From NCBI GenBank assembly GCA_907165275.2, contig OU015660.1:6574501-6638500 (forward strand): 64,000 nt of DNA. Reading direction: 5' to 3'. Below are positions 27,837-40,702 of this stretch, piece after piece (positions within the stretch are counted from its first letter, which is position 1; every line of letters starts with the position of its first letter). Source of the stretch: Zygaena filipendulae (Eukaryota; Arthropoda; Insecta; Lepidoptera; Zygaenidae). The notes under the pieces are model-generated. The model was not told the DNA's origin, did no database searches, and saw nothing but the letters and a program-made list of their open reading frames with translations. Made by a program: the position numbers and the translations under genes.

Positions 27837-28949
27837 TACTTGACATGTTCAGTGATCTAAACAGTTGTGTGTGCTGATTGTTGGTGGTGTAGTTTATACG
27901 GTCTTAGCGTCTGGCATTCGGAATTGCCATATGGAGGATATCGGAGGTTTATTGTGGTAATGTAAAATGTTAGTGATGAAACCGCGCCTGACCTCGGCCG
28001 GCTCAATTACACCAATCAACGGACGCTGGGACAAGTCATAGTAATTTAAAACATTTTGAACGCCTCCTATACTTAACCATACTCAGTCTAACCGAACGTT
28101 TTTTCCAGGAATAGATTTCTTAGTAATTTTAGCATAATAAAGTAGGTAGGTATGTTATTAGGTAGTTATTAGATATTACTACAGTTAGCAGGTAAGTACC
28201 TCCTACATATTTTAAAAAAATGTGATATTTATCAATGTTCATGAAGCGTGACGAACCGAGATAAACAACCTCGTGAATATACCTACCTACCTACGTGTGT
28301 TATCATTTACATTTTGTTATTATGTACATTGTATAAGGAAATCCTGATTTATTACTTTTAGTTACTGTAACGTACCCACATAAGCAATGTTATTTAAAGT
28401 GATTTGCAGTTATATTTTATTAACCTGCCTACCTAAGTATAAAATATAAATATGCTAGATACAGCTGTGTTCATTAGGTACGACAATCCAGGATTAGTTT
28501 TTTTTTTAAGAACCATGAACCCAAAGATAATATTTAAATTGATTGCTAATATTAAAACTTAAAGAAGTTAATATAATTATTATACGTAGTAAGTAACAAT
28601 ATTATCTACGATATTTACCATTCGGGCGAAAATTTGTGAGGGTCTTGATCCCCATTTTCTTTTCACAATGTATCCTTTAGGAGTGTTCAGCAAATAATTG
28701 CACTTCTTAAATCAAGCACCTTCATCACTTATCACTTTTACGCACTGAACGAGGGTATAATCCCCAACATTTCTCGCCTTCGATTAATAATATTCGATCG
28801 ATTTTGTGATGTAATTAAAGTCCAAAAGGATACAAGTTACTAAGAAAATTATATTAACAACCACTTTTCACATTGTTTTTGCATGAGACAAAACACAAGT
28901 AAAGACACTGCAAAATAAAGATTTAGAAACAGAATTAGAAATCATCAAT

Positions 28950-29620
28950 TCCAACCGCAAATGCGTGCGTATTGCTTGATTTGACAGCTGCGAGCACGCC
29001 GTACGCTATCCCGAAACAAATATCGGGTCCGTTCGTGAATGAACAACGCGCGATAGGGACGGGGAGAATCGGGGAGCAGAGGCCGCCCCGAACACAGCTG
29101 CAAGTCGCGTGGAGGGAACTCGGGAACGCGCGAACGGGACACCACACTTGAAATAGCACGGGATTAATTGAAACATACTGCGATCGGCACGCATAAAATT
29201 TTTGATCGTGAACACTACGTATATAAATGTTCATATTCATAAAGTTTAAGGAAAACACTGACTTGTTGAAAACACAATTCTGTGCAAAAAATGACTAACA
29301 ACTCGGCCATCGAGTACAATAGAGAAAAATTTTGTTTCGAATACAATGGAGTAAAACTTTAATAATAATAAGACACTGTATCCGGGTTATGTCTGTTATG
29401 GTCTGTCAAATCAAGCAATATGATACATTGATATGCATGATTAAAATGGATCATTGTATCGTTCGAATATTTTTTTACTGACGTTGTTAATTGGATCACG
29501 ACTGCTACACCGCCGTATACACCGTCTAACACGCAAGCGCTGCGCGCGCAACTGACGTACGCATGCGCGACAACTTCACTCTGATCTACGTCACGGATTG
29601 AATTGGCAGTGGTGGCAGGA
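28950..29620. promoter_or_regulatory. CpG-rich island, possible promoter or untranslated exon
   Basis: Two GC-rich blocks (28975-29150 and 29505-29610) stand out from AT-rich flanks. The second holds GTACGCATGCGCGACA, close to the NRF1/Ewg motif. Several overlapping minus-strand frames are open here, which is expected of GC-rich non-coding DNA and favours no single frame. It could also be part of a GC-rich transposon. Confidence 0.3.
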
Positions 29621-29789
29621 GGGTGCATGATATTATAAACCTCTCTAAAGTCTTTAGTGAATAGTGGCTCCTTTGTAGGCATCGTAGGTACACTAATACT
29701 ATACGTTGTATCTATTTTACTTATATATAATTATTATCTACTAGTTAAGGGACGGATATATAATTATGTACTCTTGAATTCCCCTCGGT

Positions 29790-29960
29790 TTAAGGTCAAG
29801 GCAGTCTGTTTGCGATACTCAAAAACTACTGAACGGATTTTGCAATAAGTTAACCAATAGATAGAATGATTCACGAGGAAGGTTTGTCTCTATAGTTTCT
29901 CCTGTAATTCCCGCGGGAACTCCAAAATTACCGCGGGTGACACCGTGGGGGACAGCTAGT
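29790..29960 (+). mobile_element. Helitron-like copy, 5'-shortened
   Basis: Ends CCGCGGGTGACACCGTGGGG then GACAGCTAGT. The 5' part starts at the AAAACTACTGAACGGATTTT block. Confidence 0.7.
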
Positions 29961-30929
29961 TGATCAATAAACGAACTCTCGTTACAAGTATCTTCTAACT
30001 GCTAACGGTACGTTTGCCGAATCAAACACAAAATCACATACGTATGTAGTTCTCCAATGTGAATGACCCGATATACACGATGTCTTCGCAAACGTTCTGC
30101 GTATTGTGGAGAAACATTAAAATCATGAGAACGTCACGCGAGTACTAGCGAAGTTATGAAGGATAATAATACGTTTATGCAGATAATAATAAAAGTCAAT
30201 ATTGACAAATGACAACTATACCTACTGTTTTCCACCGATGATACAGATGACAGTTAAGAAATAATTTAAAACGAAAGCTAAAATGAGAGATACGAAAAGG
30301 GGTAGTACCTAAAAGAAATCAACAAAATCTATAAACTAGGTAACCTGATAGGTACATATAAGGATACAATACAATATGTAATTGGCTTAGATGATACGTA
30401 GTTGGCACACTCATTTTCAGTAACATTGTGCCAGAGTCAAATCATACAGTTTTGTCAACAACTTGAGTGAGTATTTACCTACTCGATATTAATTGGTCTC
30501 TGATGAAATGGTGCTGAATCTGTAGGTATTAGTAGAGACAACATTTTGAAATGTTTGTAGTCTAGAGATTCCTAGTCAGTATAAATTTAATTTTGCTTCG
30601 GTTACTGACTTATTTAAAAGACCAAAGCAGATGAAAATCTAGTTCAAGAAGTAGAAGATATGCGAGTAGCGCCACCTTGTAGTGTTCAGTATTAACTATA
30701 TACTTTGTATAGCGATGCATACTCATCGATGTATTAAAAGTAAGTACTACGAAGTTAATTAAGATAATAATAGATGTCGTTTTCCTTTATTATTACCTAT
30801 TACCTAATTACCTATTACGGCCTGAGTAATCACTCTGAACAAACTTAAAAGTGGCAAAAGAACACTTCATTCAAGCGCGCACCTTTTTACATGGTACAAA
30901 CCAAGCAATGTAGAGTTTGGTTAGTAAAA

Positions 30930-31031
30930 AGATAATGTATTAAATATTGATAGCTTTTTTATTTTCCAAAGCCTCAGTATTTAAAAATTACTTGGTGACC
31001 TCTCCCCCAAATTAAGGGCACGCGCCTGATA
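30930..31031 (-). repeat. Interspersed repeat, copy 1
   Basis: On the minus strand it reads TCAGGCGCGTGCCCTTAATT, then GGTCACC and ACTGAGGCTTTGGAAAATAA, and matches 47182-47265. It supplies an AATAAA downstream of the tentative small minus-strand gene. Confidence 0.65.
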
Positions 31032-31206
31032 GTAATATCGATATTGTATATGAATTATGATTAAAATATCAATAATTATTGAAAAAATATAATTTTACTT
31101 TACAACATTCTTATAGGTAATCAGAGCAATTTTAGTCTGAGTCCAAATCTACTTTTCAATAGTTCTGTTCTTACCGTAGCGTATTATCATCACGTTTGGT
31201 AGTAAT

Positions 31207-33592
31207 TTAATTTCCTATACCTTTTAGCCTTTTTCGTCTGCGTGTTCTAAGCTCTTCATATTTTCCGGATACCGGATCACATTTATCCGACTTTGAATTC
31301 CATGGAACGCTCTTAGAAACATCAATTAATTTTGCAATTAAACAAGACAGTATCACTATCATCGAGCCTTTGAATTGTCAATTTTGAACATAATCTTTTT
31401 AACAAAGAAAAATATATTCAACATCCTTTTTTATATTAGCACGAAACACTTAACACTGGCATTTAACATTTTTAACCAAGTTTGTGTTGTGTCACTGAAA
31501 TATTTGTTTTGATTTTATAACCACTTTTAAACCAGTTTTAACCTTCGACAAAGTCACTGATACGTATCACCTGCGTCTATGGCTGGTTTATTTTGAACGT
31601 TACTTAAGAGAAATAGACAAAGTTTATCAATGGGTTATCAGTGAACCTCAGCAGTGAACTGTGACTAACAAAGAGTCACACACAGAAGTGCGTCTACTAA
31701 CACAGCAGCTAGTTAAACAACACTCCGGGAGCCTTGATGTGATTTCTTAATATGATCAAAAATAAACGCGCTGATTCAATCATTTTGAACTAACACGTTT
31801 AGATAGATACTCGATTATCTAATATTTGTAAAAATCCATTTATTTTTGTTTTTTTGGAGAATTGTTTCATCGGAACTTTCACTGCTAATCAGCTGATGTT
31901 ATAAGGAGTAAATTAGGCTACTTTGGAGTTCCTGTCAGAATTTCGAAACTCACGCGGGTGAAACCGCGGGGCACAGCTACCATATAGATAAAGAATAAAA
32001 TACATATAGGTACTAACTTTACAAATTTGTACCTACTTTCTGAAAAATACAAAATCTTCTAACCTAAAGATTTCAAGTTTATGAAACAATTTCAATGGTT
32101 TCAGAATATCCCTCCGTATATTTTGTCAAAACCAAATACCAGATTTTTTCTTCTGTTTATAAAAATCTTTGAGACATAATGGTAGTGTAGGTAGGAGACA
32201 TAGTGTATATACCAAGTATATAGGAGAAATAAATTAACCGTCCTATTAAGATATAGGTCATATAAGGGTCATTTGTAAAATCACGTCTGAATATTCAGTG
32301 ATATTACATTTTCGTACCCATAAAATGTGTGTGTGACATCATAACGTTACTAACGATAAGTGTGCTCAAATGGAGTGCATTTGTTCGAGATATGATTTAC
32401 TTTTTCAGAATAACAGCTCCAAAGAGATGATGAGGGCGTGTCCACATTAGCCTCACAGAGAGCCATTAGTTATTATTCAATACTTATTAAGTAAATCTTG
32501 GCCTATAGTTAGTTGCTGGATTGCGATTAAAACGCCGTCAAGTCGGCTTTACACTGGATAAAATGTGAATTTTAGAAACGGTTTTATTATCGTGTTTGAA
32601 AACTAAATAAAAAATGTCTTTAGCAGGACAGACATTATCAAAAGAATGCAGTAATGTATATTATATTCGCGCGTGTTAATATAATGTAAAAATTCTTCAT
32701 CTATATTTATAAACTGTCAACAGGCACTGTTTTGCAAATACGTAAGTGGAATAAGAAACACTTTTTCTGGTAGGTTATTTTTACTAAGTAACCACTAAAT
32801 ACTAATTAATCTTTGATCATAATTAATATAAATTCACCAAAATAGTCTTTACATTTTAAATGCTCCCAAATAAGGAAGTTAAAATTTTATATTTATTATT
32901 TTTTTATAGTTAAGATCTCCTAGTTAACATTAAATTTATTGTAGTCATATTTATATTATATAACTAGCTGTCCCCCGCGGATTCACCCCCGGTAATTTTG
33001 GAGTTCCCGCGGGAATCCCAGGATAAATTAGGTATAGATATAAACCTTCCTCATGAATCTCTCTATCTATTAGTGAAAACTGCATGAAAATTCGTTCAGT
33101 ATAGTTGTTCCGTTTATCGCGAACAGACAGCGGAAGCGACTTTATTTTATACTATATTAAGATACAATGTATCTATAATTACCTAAATAGAAGTAGATAA
33201 GTAAATACTCAGCACTAGTCGTAGTAATATCAGCACAAACAGCAGTCGCCTGATATTCATTTGCATAAATTCTATATTTAATTCTACGGGTTGTTACCTA
33301 TATTATATAGAATTTATGCAAATTTATTCTATTTACGTTTTAGCACTGGTATGAACTACTTATTGTAGAAGTAGGAATATTATTAAATCCTTTTTTGGTA
33401 ACCATTATAATTACACCTACTTATTGTTTACTTTTCGCAAATATTTTGTTGAAATGAATAAAACGAAAGTATTTTTAGTAAGAATGTAGAGACGCTTTTT
33501 AACGAAATATTCAAGTTATTTAAAATATTATAACGCTTGATTATAATTTTTCACTCACCAAGCATTCTATTCAAATCTCCTTTGTCAGTCAT
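31207..33592 (-). CDS. Candidate small one-TM/secreted peptide gene (about 64 aa), tentative
   Basis: A coding first exon is read at 33592-33559 on the minus strand (MTDKGDLNRML plus 1 nt). It has a GTGAGT donor and a plausible acceptor at 33632. It joins in phase to 31367-31207, which gives GSM, a hydrophobic stretch IVILSCLIAKLI, then CDPVSG, YEELRTRRRKRLK and a TAA stop. A possible untranslated exon ending in AAG/GTAAGAGG at 34626 lies further upstream, near a GC-rich patch at 34840-34930. Weak points: the acceptor before 31367 has a poor polypyrimidine tract, and a 12-codon upstream reading frame precedes the start. I do not recognise the protein. It may be chance alignment of splice-like strings. 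Confidence 0.28.
31918..31978 (+). mobile_element. Helitron-like 3' fragment
   Basis: Only the last 60 bases are present: GGAGTTCCTGTCAG, then GGGTGAAACCGCGGGGCACA and GCTAC. Confidence 0.6.
32963..33165 (-). mobile_element. Helitron-like copy
   Basis: Begins ACTAGCTGTCCCCCGCGGAT on the plus strand and carries the ATCGCGAACAGACAG variant body. It lies in the intron of the tentative small minus-strand gene. Confidence 0.7.
33259..33323. repeat. Inverted repeat, 19-bp arms
   Basis: ATTTGCATAAATTCTATAT (33259-33277) and its exact complement (33305-33323) around a 27-base centre. A small foldback element or chance. Confidence 0.7.
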
Positions 33593-33904
33593 TGTTGTAA
33601 GCTTCGTTTTCAATTTCTCTCATTGCAAATCCTGGAAGAATCATGTACTTAATTACAATATTATACTTAGTCATGTATAATAAAATTATTGTTATATGTA
33701 CAATTATACATAGTTTATGAGCCACATTAGGTATCTATTGAATTTGTTTCTTTACTCACAAACTTTTATTGTATCTCTTATGGTATCGGGATAAACAGAT
33801 ATTAACTGATGATGTTTGGATCAAATCACATAGCTCCACCTAAGCAGAGAGTATTATAAGTACCAGATAACTGATTCAGTGTAAAAAAGGATTATATCAC
33901 GTCA

Positions 33905-34000
33905 ATGATAAACACCATGATGACGATGATGTGGGGATCGAACCCGCGACACCTGGCACACGAATCAGGTTCATTTACCACTAGACTAACAAAACGTTGC
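33905..34000 (-). mobile_element. tRNA-derived SINE-like repeat, copy 2
   Basis: The minus strand has TTAGTCTAGTGGTAAATGAA (A-box fit) and CGCGGGTTCGATCCCCAC (perfect B-box). Acceptor and anticodon stems do not close, so it is not a working tRNA gene. Confidence 0.5.
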
Positions 34001-35119
34001 AGTCAACTGTACAGGAAGTCGATCCCGATTTTCTTACCGAATTTACCAAGAGAAAACCACGATCGAAAATATGTATATTACGTATATAATATTTGGTAGC
34101 AAAAATCAAAATCAAAATATTTATTAGATTAAAAGCACGGGTCGCACTGATTATTAAAATATAACGATAGCGATTCAACTCTTCTTATTTGGAAGATTTA
34201 CCAAACTGAACTAGCTTAAACAAAATTAAATATTTTACGTTTTACGGTTTAATTTTGGTAAATTAGTTCCAAAATAACACAAAAGGCCTCAAGGTCTAAC
34301 TAAAATAGTGCACTTACAAAAGTCACCTTTGACATTTAAGCATGTAAATTAAGTGTCTACCCCTATTAAACATCGGTAGAATGAAGAAATTCCAAAATAG
34401 TTAACTATTCTGATTATGAGTAAAATTTAATATATTGTAATTCGTCTTGGCAAAAGCACATAGTAAATACCACTGTATACCTTCATATATTTTAATAATT
34501 TATCATTTTTCATTTGTGTGTAGTATTGTAATATAACCTAGGGTACCAAACCAACCATAAATTAAATACTTAATAAAAACTATAACGTTATCGAATGACA
34601 CTGATAAAGAAATATCTCCTCTTACCTTGGTATATTATATCCGCTCCGCGAATCCGTACACTGTATAGGTCGAAAGCACAACACTTAACAATCACAGGCA
34701 CTAAGCGAAGCCTATAACGCATTAACAATTACAAAATACAAAAACGATACACTTTAATAATACTTATTTACATGATTCTTTAAGATATTTTAACATTCAA
34801 CAATAATATATTGGGGATTTATTAAATAGGTATTCGGTTTTTAACAGCGACATCGTCAGGGGTGGGTGCCGGGCGGCGGTTTCCGAACACTACCGATCTG
34901 GGGCGAAAGGAAAACTCACAGGGTCGGATTCAAATGACGAAACCTTTTTATTGCTTTTCCTCACAAAACTTTTTTTTTAGAACCAGTTTTACCGTTTTCT
35001 ATCTCTAATAGTACCTACCTACGTTTAATCTGCATATCGTTCGGTTTATGAAAAATTGATCTAGCCGTCAGCGAGTAATCGCGTAACAAACATAGTACCT
35101 ACTTATAAAAAAAAAACAG

Positions 35120-35158
35120 TCGAATTGAGAACCTCCTCCTTTTTTGAAAGTCGGTTAA
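35120..35158 (-). repeat. Solo end of the TTAACCGA TIR element
   Basis: The plus strand reads TCGAATTGAGAACCTCCTCC, then TTTTTTGAAAGTCGGTTAA, the reverse complement of the left end at 2050. Confidence 0.55.
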
Positions 35159-35228
35159 AACTAATCTCTACTAAGCATTTTTACCTAGGCATGAGCAAAG
35201 TCTGCAAAAAATGTTTGAATTATTGCTA

Positions 35229-35412
35229 ACTAGCTGTCCCCCGTGGTTTCACCCGCGTAAATTTCGGAGTTCTCCGGGAATTCCGGAACAAAAAGTACCC
35301 TATGTCCTTCTCTGTACCCCTGACAACGTGTATGCAAAATTTCATGATGATCGGTTGAGCATAACAAACAAACAAAAAAACAAACATACAAACTCACTTT
35401 CACATTTATACC
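35229..35412 (-). mobile_element. Helitron-like copy
   Basis: ACTAGCTGTCCCCCGTGGTT through TCATGATGATCGGTTGAGCA to a CAAACAAACAAA stretch and CACATTTATA. Confidence 0.75.
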
Positions 35413-35912
35413 AATTTTTATTTCTTTATAACAAAAATAAAATATTTCAGTTAAAACTATTGTGGTGCCTAAATTTGTATCTGTAAAATACCACTGAACC
35501 ACCCCACATTAAGGTCGTCGCCATGTTTCTCACGCATGCGTATTAAGTTTCCCTTCAAAAAGTAAGTAATCACTAGGTCGGTGTTTTATGAATTAAATGT
35601 TGCCAGAGAAAAAGATGTGCGTGAAATTTCGCACGTGATTAATTTAAAAATATACAGAAATCTATTTAATTTGTGCAAACCTTGAAGTGAAAAATGTCTA
35701 TACTTAGTAAGTATGAGAAATTCTATACGGCCATCAGGGGTAGATACAAGAGCTCTTTGAAATCACACCATAGAGAGAAAATCTATTATTACCGGAAATC
35801 ATTGATAGCTAGTCAGTAGGCTTACATATATTTTAAAGGGATTGCTTTATAAACGACTGCTACTGTTTCCCTAATAAAAAAAAAATCAGGTACCGAGAAA
35901 AACAGCTGATTA

Positions 35913-35942
35913 TTTTATCCTTACCAAGAGGTAAGGATAAAA
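35913..35942. repeat. Perfect 13-bp hairpin
   Basis: TTTTATCCTTACC, a 4-base loop, then GGTAAGGATAAAA. No gene is adjacent. Confidence 0.7.
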
Positions 35943-36398
35943 ATTTGTATATTTTTAACTGACGGAACAAAATAGAAACAAGATAAAAGAACATGAATTT
36001 AAAAAAGGAAGTAAATTACATAAAAAATAAATAAATCATAAAAAGTTTCTAATAACTATCTGCACATTCGTCAACATGCTTTTTCAAAAAATGCGACAGT
36101 TCAGATGCTGAGATGAAAGACATCACCCTGAAAGAATTATCATGGAATTCGCATTTCACATAATAGAAAATGATCACAAATTGCACCTGTTATGTAGAAT
36201 ATCGAATTTCAAATTCAGATGAATAAGCTCGAGTTTTAATTATGCGTATATTGTAGGTATACTAAAGTCCGCAGCATTGCAATTGGTACAATGAAAACTC
36301 GACTTTATCTTTTTAAACTGTGTTTTCAGTTTTTGGGTTAAAAAGATGGAGGGAGGCCGCGGAAAGTTTCCACGTTTGTTTGACGCACGACCCGTGGA

Positions 36399-36411
36399 CC
36401 CCCCCCCCCCC
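36399..36411 (+). repeat. Run of 13 C
   Basis: An uninterrupted C run in otherwise AT-rich DNA, within a GC-rich patch (36350-36430). Confidence 0.85.
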
Positions 36412-36738
36412 GGCTAGATCCCCTGGTGGTTTTCACGTACTTTTGGCAACTGTATCTTTAGTAGGTAAGTAATCTTTTTACAAGCTCTTTAGCGTGCATG
36501 TTCGTAGGTAGGTAGATATCTGTTTAGAGAGAGAATTTTTCTCTATCCCTCTCGTTTTTATTTCTCTTTTCTATTCAGATGTTAAAGATGAATTTATATA
36601 CGCAGTTGGTTTCGTTTAGTATGGCATCGCCTCAAGGCCAGTGAGTTGCCTCTTAAGGATTCGCGGCATCCAACGCACGACGCGTCACACAATGGGATTA
36701 AAAGATGACTACAGACAAGCTAATAGCGCCTGGCCAAG

Positions 36739-36925
36739 CGTGAACCCGCGTGAGTTTCGGAATTCCCGCAGGATCAATTTTTTTTTCTAAAATACAAGTA
36801 GCCTAAGTTACTCCTTATAATATTAGCTATCTGCCAGTGAGAGTCCCGTTAAAATCGGTCCAGCCGTTTCAGAGATTAGCCAGAACAAACAGACACACAG
36901 ACAGACAAAAAATTATAAAATTGAT
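36739..36925 (-). mobile_element. Helitron-like variant, 3' end missing
   Basis: Lacks the CTAG end and starts at GAACCCGCGTGAGTTTCGG. The body has ATCGGTCCAGCCGTTTCAGA and an ACAGACAGAC stretch, which are also found at 58484-58660. Confidence 0.55.
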
Positions 36926-37106
36926 TTTTTTATGTACCTAAGTATGTACCGTATATAATTTCATATTATGCATTTAGTGAAAAGCTGTTAATTTGGATTT
37001 TGGAATTACGAACAGACACTTTTTTATATGTAGATATATAATATGCATATATTTTTTTGTTTTACTTACTTCATCTGCGTAATCTCCCTCAAAACTCTTT
37101 TAACCT

Positions 37107-37352
37107 AATATGGACACAGATAAGCATAGTGTGTTAACCCACACTGGAGAAATTTTGATTAAATTAAAGTTTTAAAGTTATAGCGCCATTTTGTGTCAAA
37201 TTTTTATGTTCAATATTTGGTTACATATTTCAACAATGTAATAAGGTAAACACATAATTAAAAAACGTTCCCTAACTCTCAATAAATCGTTCTGAATCAA
37301 TAACTTAATTTTATGGGTTAACATGTTATTGCTTATCTGCGTCCATATGTCC
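37107..37352. mobile_element. MITE family B, copy 1
   Basis: Ends ATGGACACAGATAAGCA and TGCTTATCTGCGTCCAT are inverted, each followed by a GTTAACCC block. The middle has CAATGTAATAAGGTAAACAC, shared with 63188-63384. Confidence 0.7.
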
Positions 37353-39851
37353 TTTTGCAAGGGTCTCCGTATGAAATTTCATTGCAGACAGTCCAGTGTT
37401 TTAATTGTAAAACCGTATTAAAATTACAGAGACAGTAAAATTTTTATGAAACCTTATATTGAATATTTTGAACTCAAAAAGAAAAGGAAATATCGGAAAT
37501 CTCTATAACAATTATGTACTTATCTACAAAACACTACCCAGAAAAATTTGGGTACTTAAACGTATTTTTAGTATTCACACCGAGTTTATCACGGTATATT
37601 CACTTTCATAATTAAATTTGAACTGAATACAGTCTGTAACAACGGAGCTCATCAAAACAGCCGAATGATTAAGGACACTGCGTAAGACTCGGAAACGTAA
37701 TCGAGCTTAAAACAAAATTAACTCTTTGTTAAATATTTTCAAATGCCATTTTGGCGTGAATATTCTTTGGTCTGAAACTTAGGCTGTTCCAAACTCGTTT
37801 TACAGAAACGGCGTGTAATTAACATCAAAACTAAATGAAATGTTAATTCACTTGTGTAATTAATTTACCAAAGGCTGCATGACTCATTTTTGTATATTTT
37901 AAAATTCTGTAATCTAAAGGTATTTGGTAGGTGTTGCCTTATTTAGTCTAAAAATTGAAAAATCCTCAAACTAGATGGTACCTACCTAACTTGAATTTTC
38001 TCCTGAGTTTTCCTAGTCGTTAGAGTTCATAAATGTATTAATTAACTTAGATTTTTACACGTAAAACGGGACATATTTCTGTTTATTATAGCGTTTTTGC
38101 TTTAATAATGCACAATATGTTTTATTGGCTAATTTTTAAGAGCCACATCAATGACTAATTAATAGAAGAAAGTTATTCATGGACGATAAGATAAAAATTT
38201 TCCCCTACACTTTACGAATTACAGAATCTATAAAAAAAACTGTAAATATTTTATTATTTCGCTTGGCCTATGTATAAAATCATTGTCACATAATGTCATG
38301 TGTTTCTAATTTGGTCTATCATAGAACAAATAAAAAAAAATTTTGGTAAACCAGTGCAAATCAAATTCGATTTTTTTAATATCTACAATACATTTATTTT
38401 TATTATTCGCCTCTTAATTTAGACAGATTTCCAATCCTGCACCTATGGTGCCATGCATGACGTTGTTCACGAAATCAGAACATTCAAAACTCGAATTAGA
38501 TTTCAGTACTAATGTGCAAAGAATTTAAAGAAGAATTCGCACCAATATATCACTATTACTCGTAAAACCATCTAGGAATACCTATACACTCAAAACGTAA
38601 TAGAGAAACGCGCACAGGCGAACGCGTTACGACCGCCGAACTATGTTCTCAACTGTTTTATTTTAGACCGCACTCTCAGCTCTACCGACCGTGAATATAT
38701 TATTACATAGGTACCTAGGTTCTCCGAGATGTTGCAATTAGTATAAGCAATGAGCAATGTCGTTCATTGACTGTCAATGACGGCTAACGAGACGAGCTAC
38801 TTGAAACAATATCAACAATAAAAATCAGCGATCTGTTAAAGTCCAGAAACAAATACTGGAATTAGAACAATTTTCACAGGCAGTTAACTGTTGTTAATCA
38901 TATCGAGTGAAAGCAAAAGAAAATGTCAAAAACTTTAGTTCGTTTATTATTAGATAGTTGAACAAAATAGTAATCAGTCGAACAATACGTACCTACACAT
39001 TTTTGCTTTTTGTATCGGGCTTCGTCTGCAAGCCATTTTTTGGAATTTCTGCGAGTAGAATAATTTTTTTGTCTCTTTGGAGTAATCAGTTAAACTTCTA
39101 GCATTTGGTAGTTGCAATTGCAATTTAAATTTTTATTTTATTTTTGTTACATTAATGATTTTTCATAAAAAGTTTAATATTTTATTGTACCTTCAACTGA
39201 TTGTAATGTATATTATCTTGTTTTATATTTGTTTTATTAACGAGTAGCTAGACTTTGTAACCCCTTTTCATCCCCTTAGGGATTCAATTTTTGAAAAATC
39301 CTTTCTTATCAGATGCCTACAAAAAACACATCCTCTAAGAATCAGGTCTCTTCAATCAGTGGTTTAAGCTGTGCGTTGATCCATCAGTCATTCAGGAAAA
39401 AGCATTTTATATGTATAAATATGGAAGAGCTGGACATCCTGACACAAGTACATACATGTCCAACAAACCATATTTGCAAAAAATACTTTTGGTGTTGAAA
39501 TAAACAATTTGAATTTGAAGTAAATTATATTACACTATTAACAAGCTATTTTCCTGCAATTTTTCCCTGGTCAATTCCATCAGAAACTTTTCCATTTGGA
39601 TTATAGAGTACCTTGCGTCCCATTCCAAGACCTAAAGTTAACGTACCTAAGAGTATATTACACTAAATATCTTTCCCTGCTACAGAAGGGATGTTAGCTC
39701 GCTCTTTCGGGATTAAAGTATCTGTTACTCAGAGGTGCAGCAGCTTTCTATAAGTGTAACTTTTAATAGAAGTGGTTTGGGTTGAGGTTGATATTTGGAA
39801 CTATCCAAATATCAAGCTGATACAAACAAACAAACTCCCTATATTAGCACT

Positions 39852-40041
39852 ATCTTAATATATATAAATCACGTGTCACGTTGTTTGTCCGCGATGGACT
39901 CCCAAACTACTGAACGGATTTTGGTTAAATTTTGTAACCATTTATAATATGGTCCAACTTAAAAGATAGGATAGTTTTTATCCCGGAATTCCCGCGGGAA
40001 CTCCGAAATTACCGCGGATGGAATCGCGGGAGACAGCTAGT
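39852..40041 (+). mobile_element. Helitron-like (Lep1-type) copy, near full-length reference copy
   Basis: A well-preserved copy of the dominant repeat family. It has a 5' end TC plus AT-rich TATAAATCACG, a central block ACTACTGAACGGATTTTG, then a GC-rich 3' hairpin region (CCCGCGGGAACTCCGAAATT followed by ACCGCGGATGGAATCGCGGG), and it terminates in AGCTAG/T. A 5' TC, a 3' hairpin and CTAG, with insertion at AT and no target duplication, are Helitron hallmarks. The copy is too short to encode a Rep/helicase. The other entries of this family are judged by similarity to this one. Confidence 0.75.
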
Positions 40042-40146
40042 AGATTATAAATATCATAGTTTTAGATAGACATATAAATGGTGAAATTTTGTGATGTAAT
40101 TTTCTACTAGGTAATATACATAATATGTATCATATCATGCTAACTG

Positions 40147-40265
40147 CAATCAGGCGCGGATCTACAGGAGTAAATTAGGAGGATAATTTATTCAGAACTT
40201 ATAAAAATTGTAAATTCAAAAAATTTCGTGTTGCTTCCAAAAGTAGATCCGCGCCTGACTACAAT
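40147..40265. mobile_element. Small TIR element, GTCAGGCGCGGATCTAC ends
   Basis: AATCAGGCGCGGATCTAC at the left and its complement GTAGATCCGCGCCTGA at the right flank an 80-base AT-rich centre. TCAGGCGCG is also the start of the repeat at 30930-31031. Confidence 0.7.
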
Positions 40266-40702
40266 CAACTTACGATACATCTACACGAGATAGTAAAATT
40301 GCATTCCCATCCTTAGGGATGTTACTATATTGCCCATAATGAATTTAAATGACGTAAAAAACCTTTTAAGATTTCATTTTATAGATTAGGTACCAGGCAG
40401 ATAACAGCACATGTTAACATAAACAAACATAGTTTAATAAATAAAAGCTTTTGATTATAATTATCTACCAATAAAAATAAATTTAAATAAAACAAAAATA
40501 AATAAAAACTAACATTATTAAAAAATAAAATAATAGATTAATATAATATTCAGCGTAAAGGGAAATAAAAAACTTTATTATTATTATACATTATCCTTCA
40601 ATTAATCAGAGCTTAGTCAACATTTTAGTTATATAACTAACATACTCGTACTTATTCCAAAAATTGAGTTATACCTAATACAAAAGTAGGTTAGACTGGC
40701 GT

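Larger units (their letters stand above)
34180..39851. other. Mostly gene-free stretch with GC-rich patches
   Basis: Between the listed repeats there are GC-rich patches at 34840-34930, 36340-36430 and 38580-38690. The first may be the promoter of the tentative minus-strand gene (31207-33592). No coding exon was found. Confidence 0.45.

Noticed and set aside
28935..29258. Three overlapping minus-strand ORFs of 66 to 107 codons
   Set aside because: All three frames are open because the block is GC-rich. None has a domain or clear start, so it is more likely untranslated.
29359..29682. Minus-strand ORF of 107 codons
   Set aside because: Composition is biased in the CpG block only and the rest is AT-rich with no recognisable protein.
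33930..33990. A functional tRNA gene on the minus strand
   Set aside because: A and B boxes fit, but acceptor and anticodon stems do not pair, so it is a SINE-like relic.
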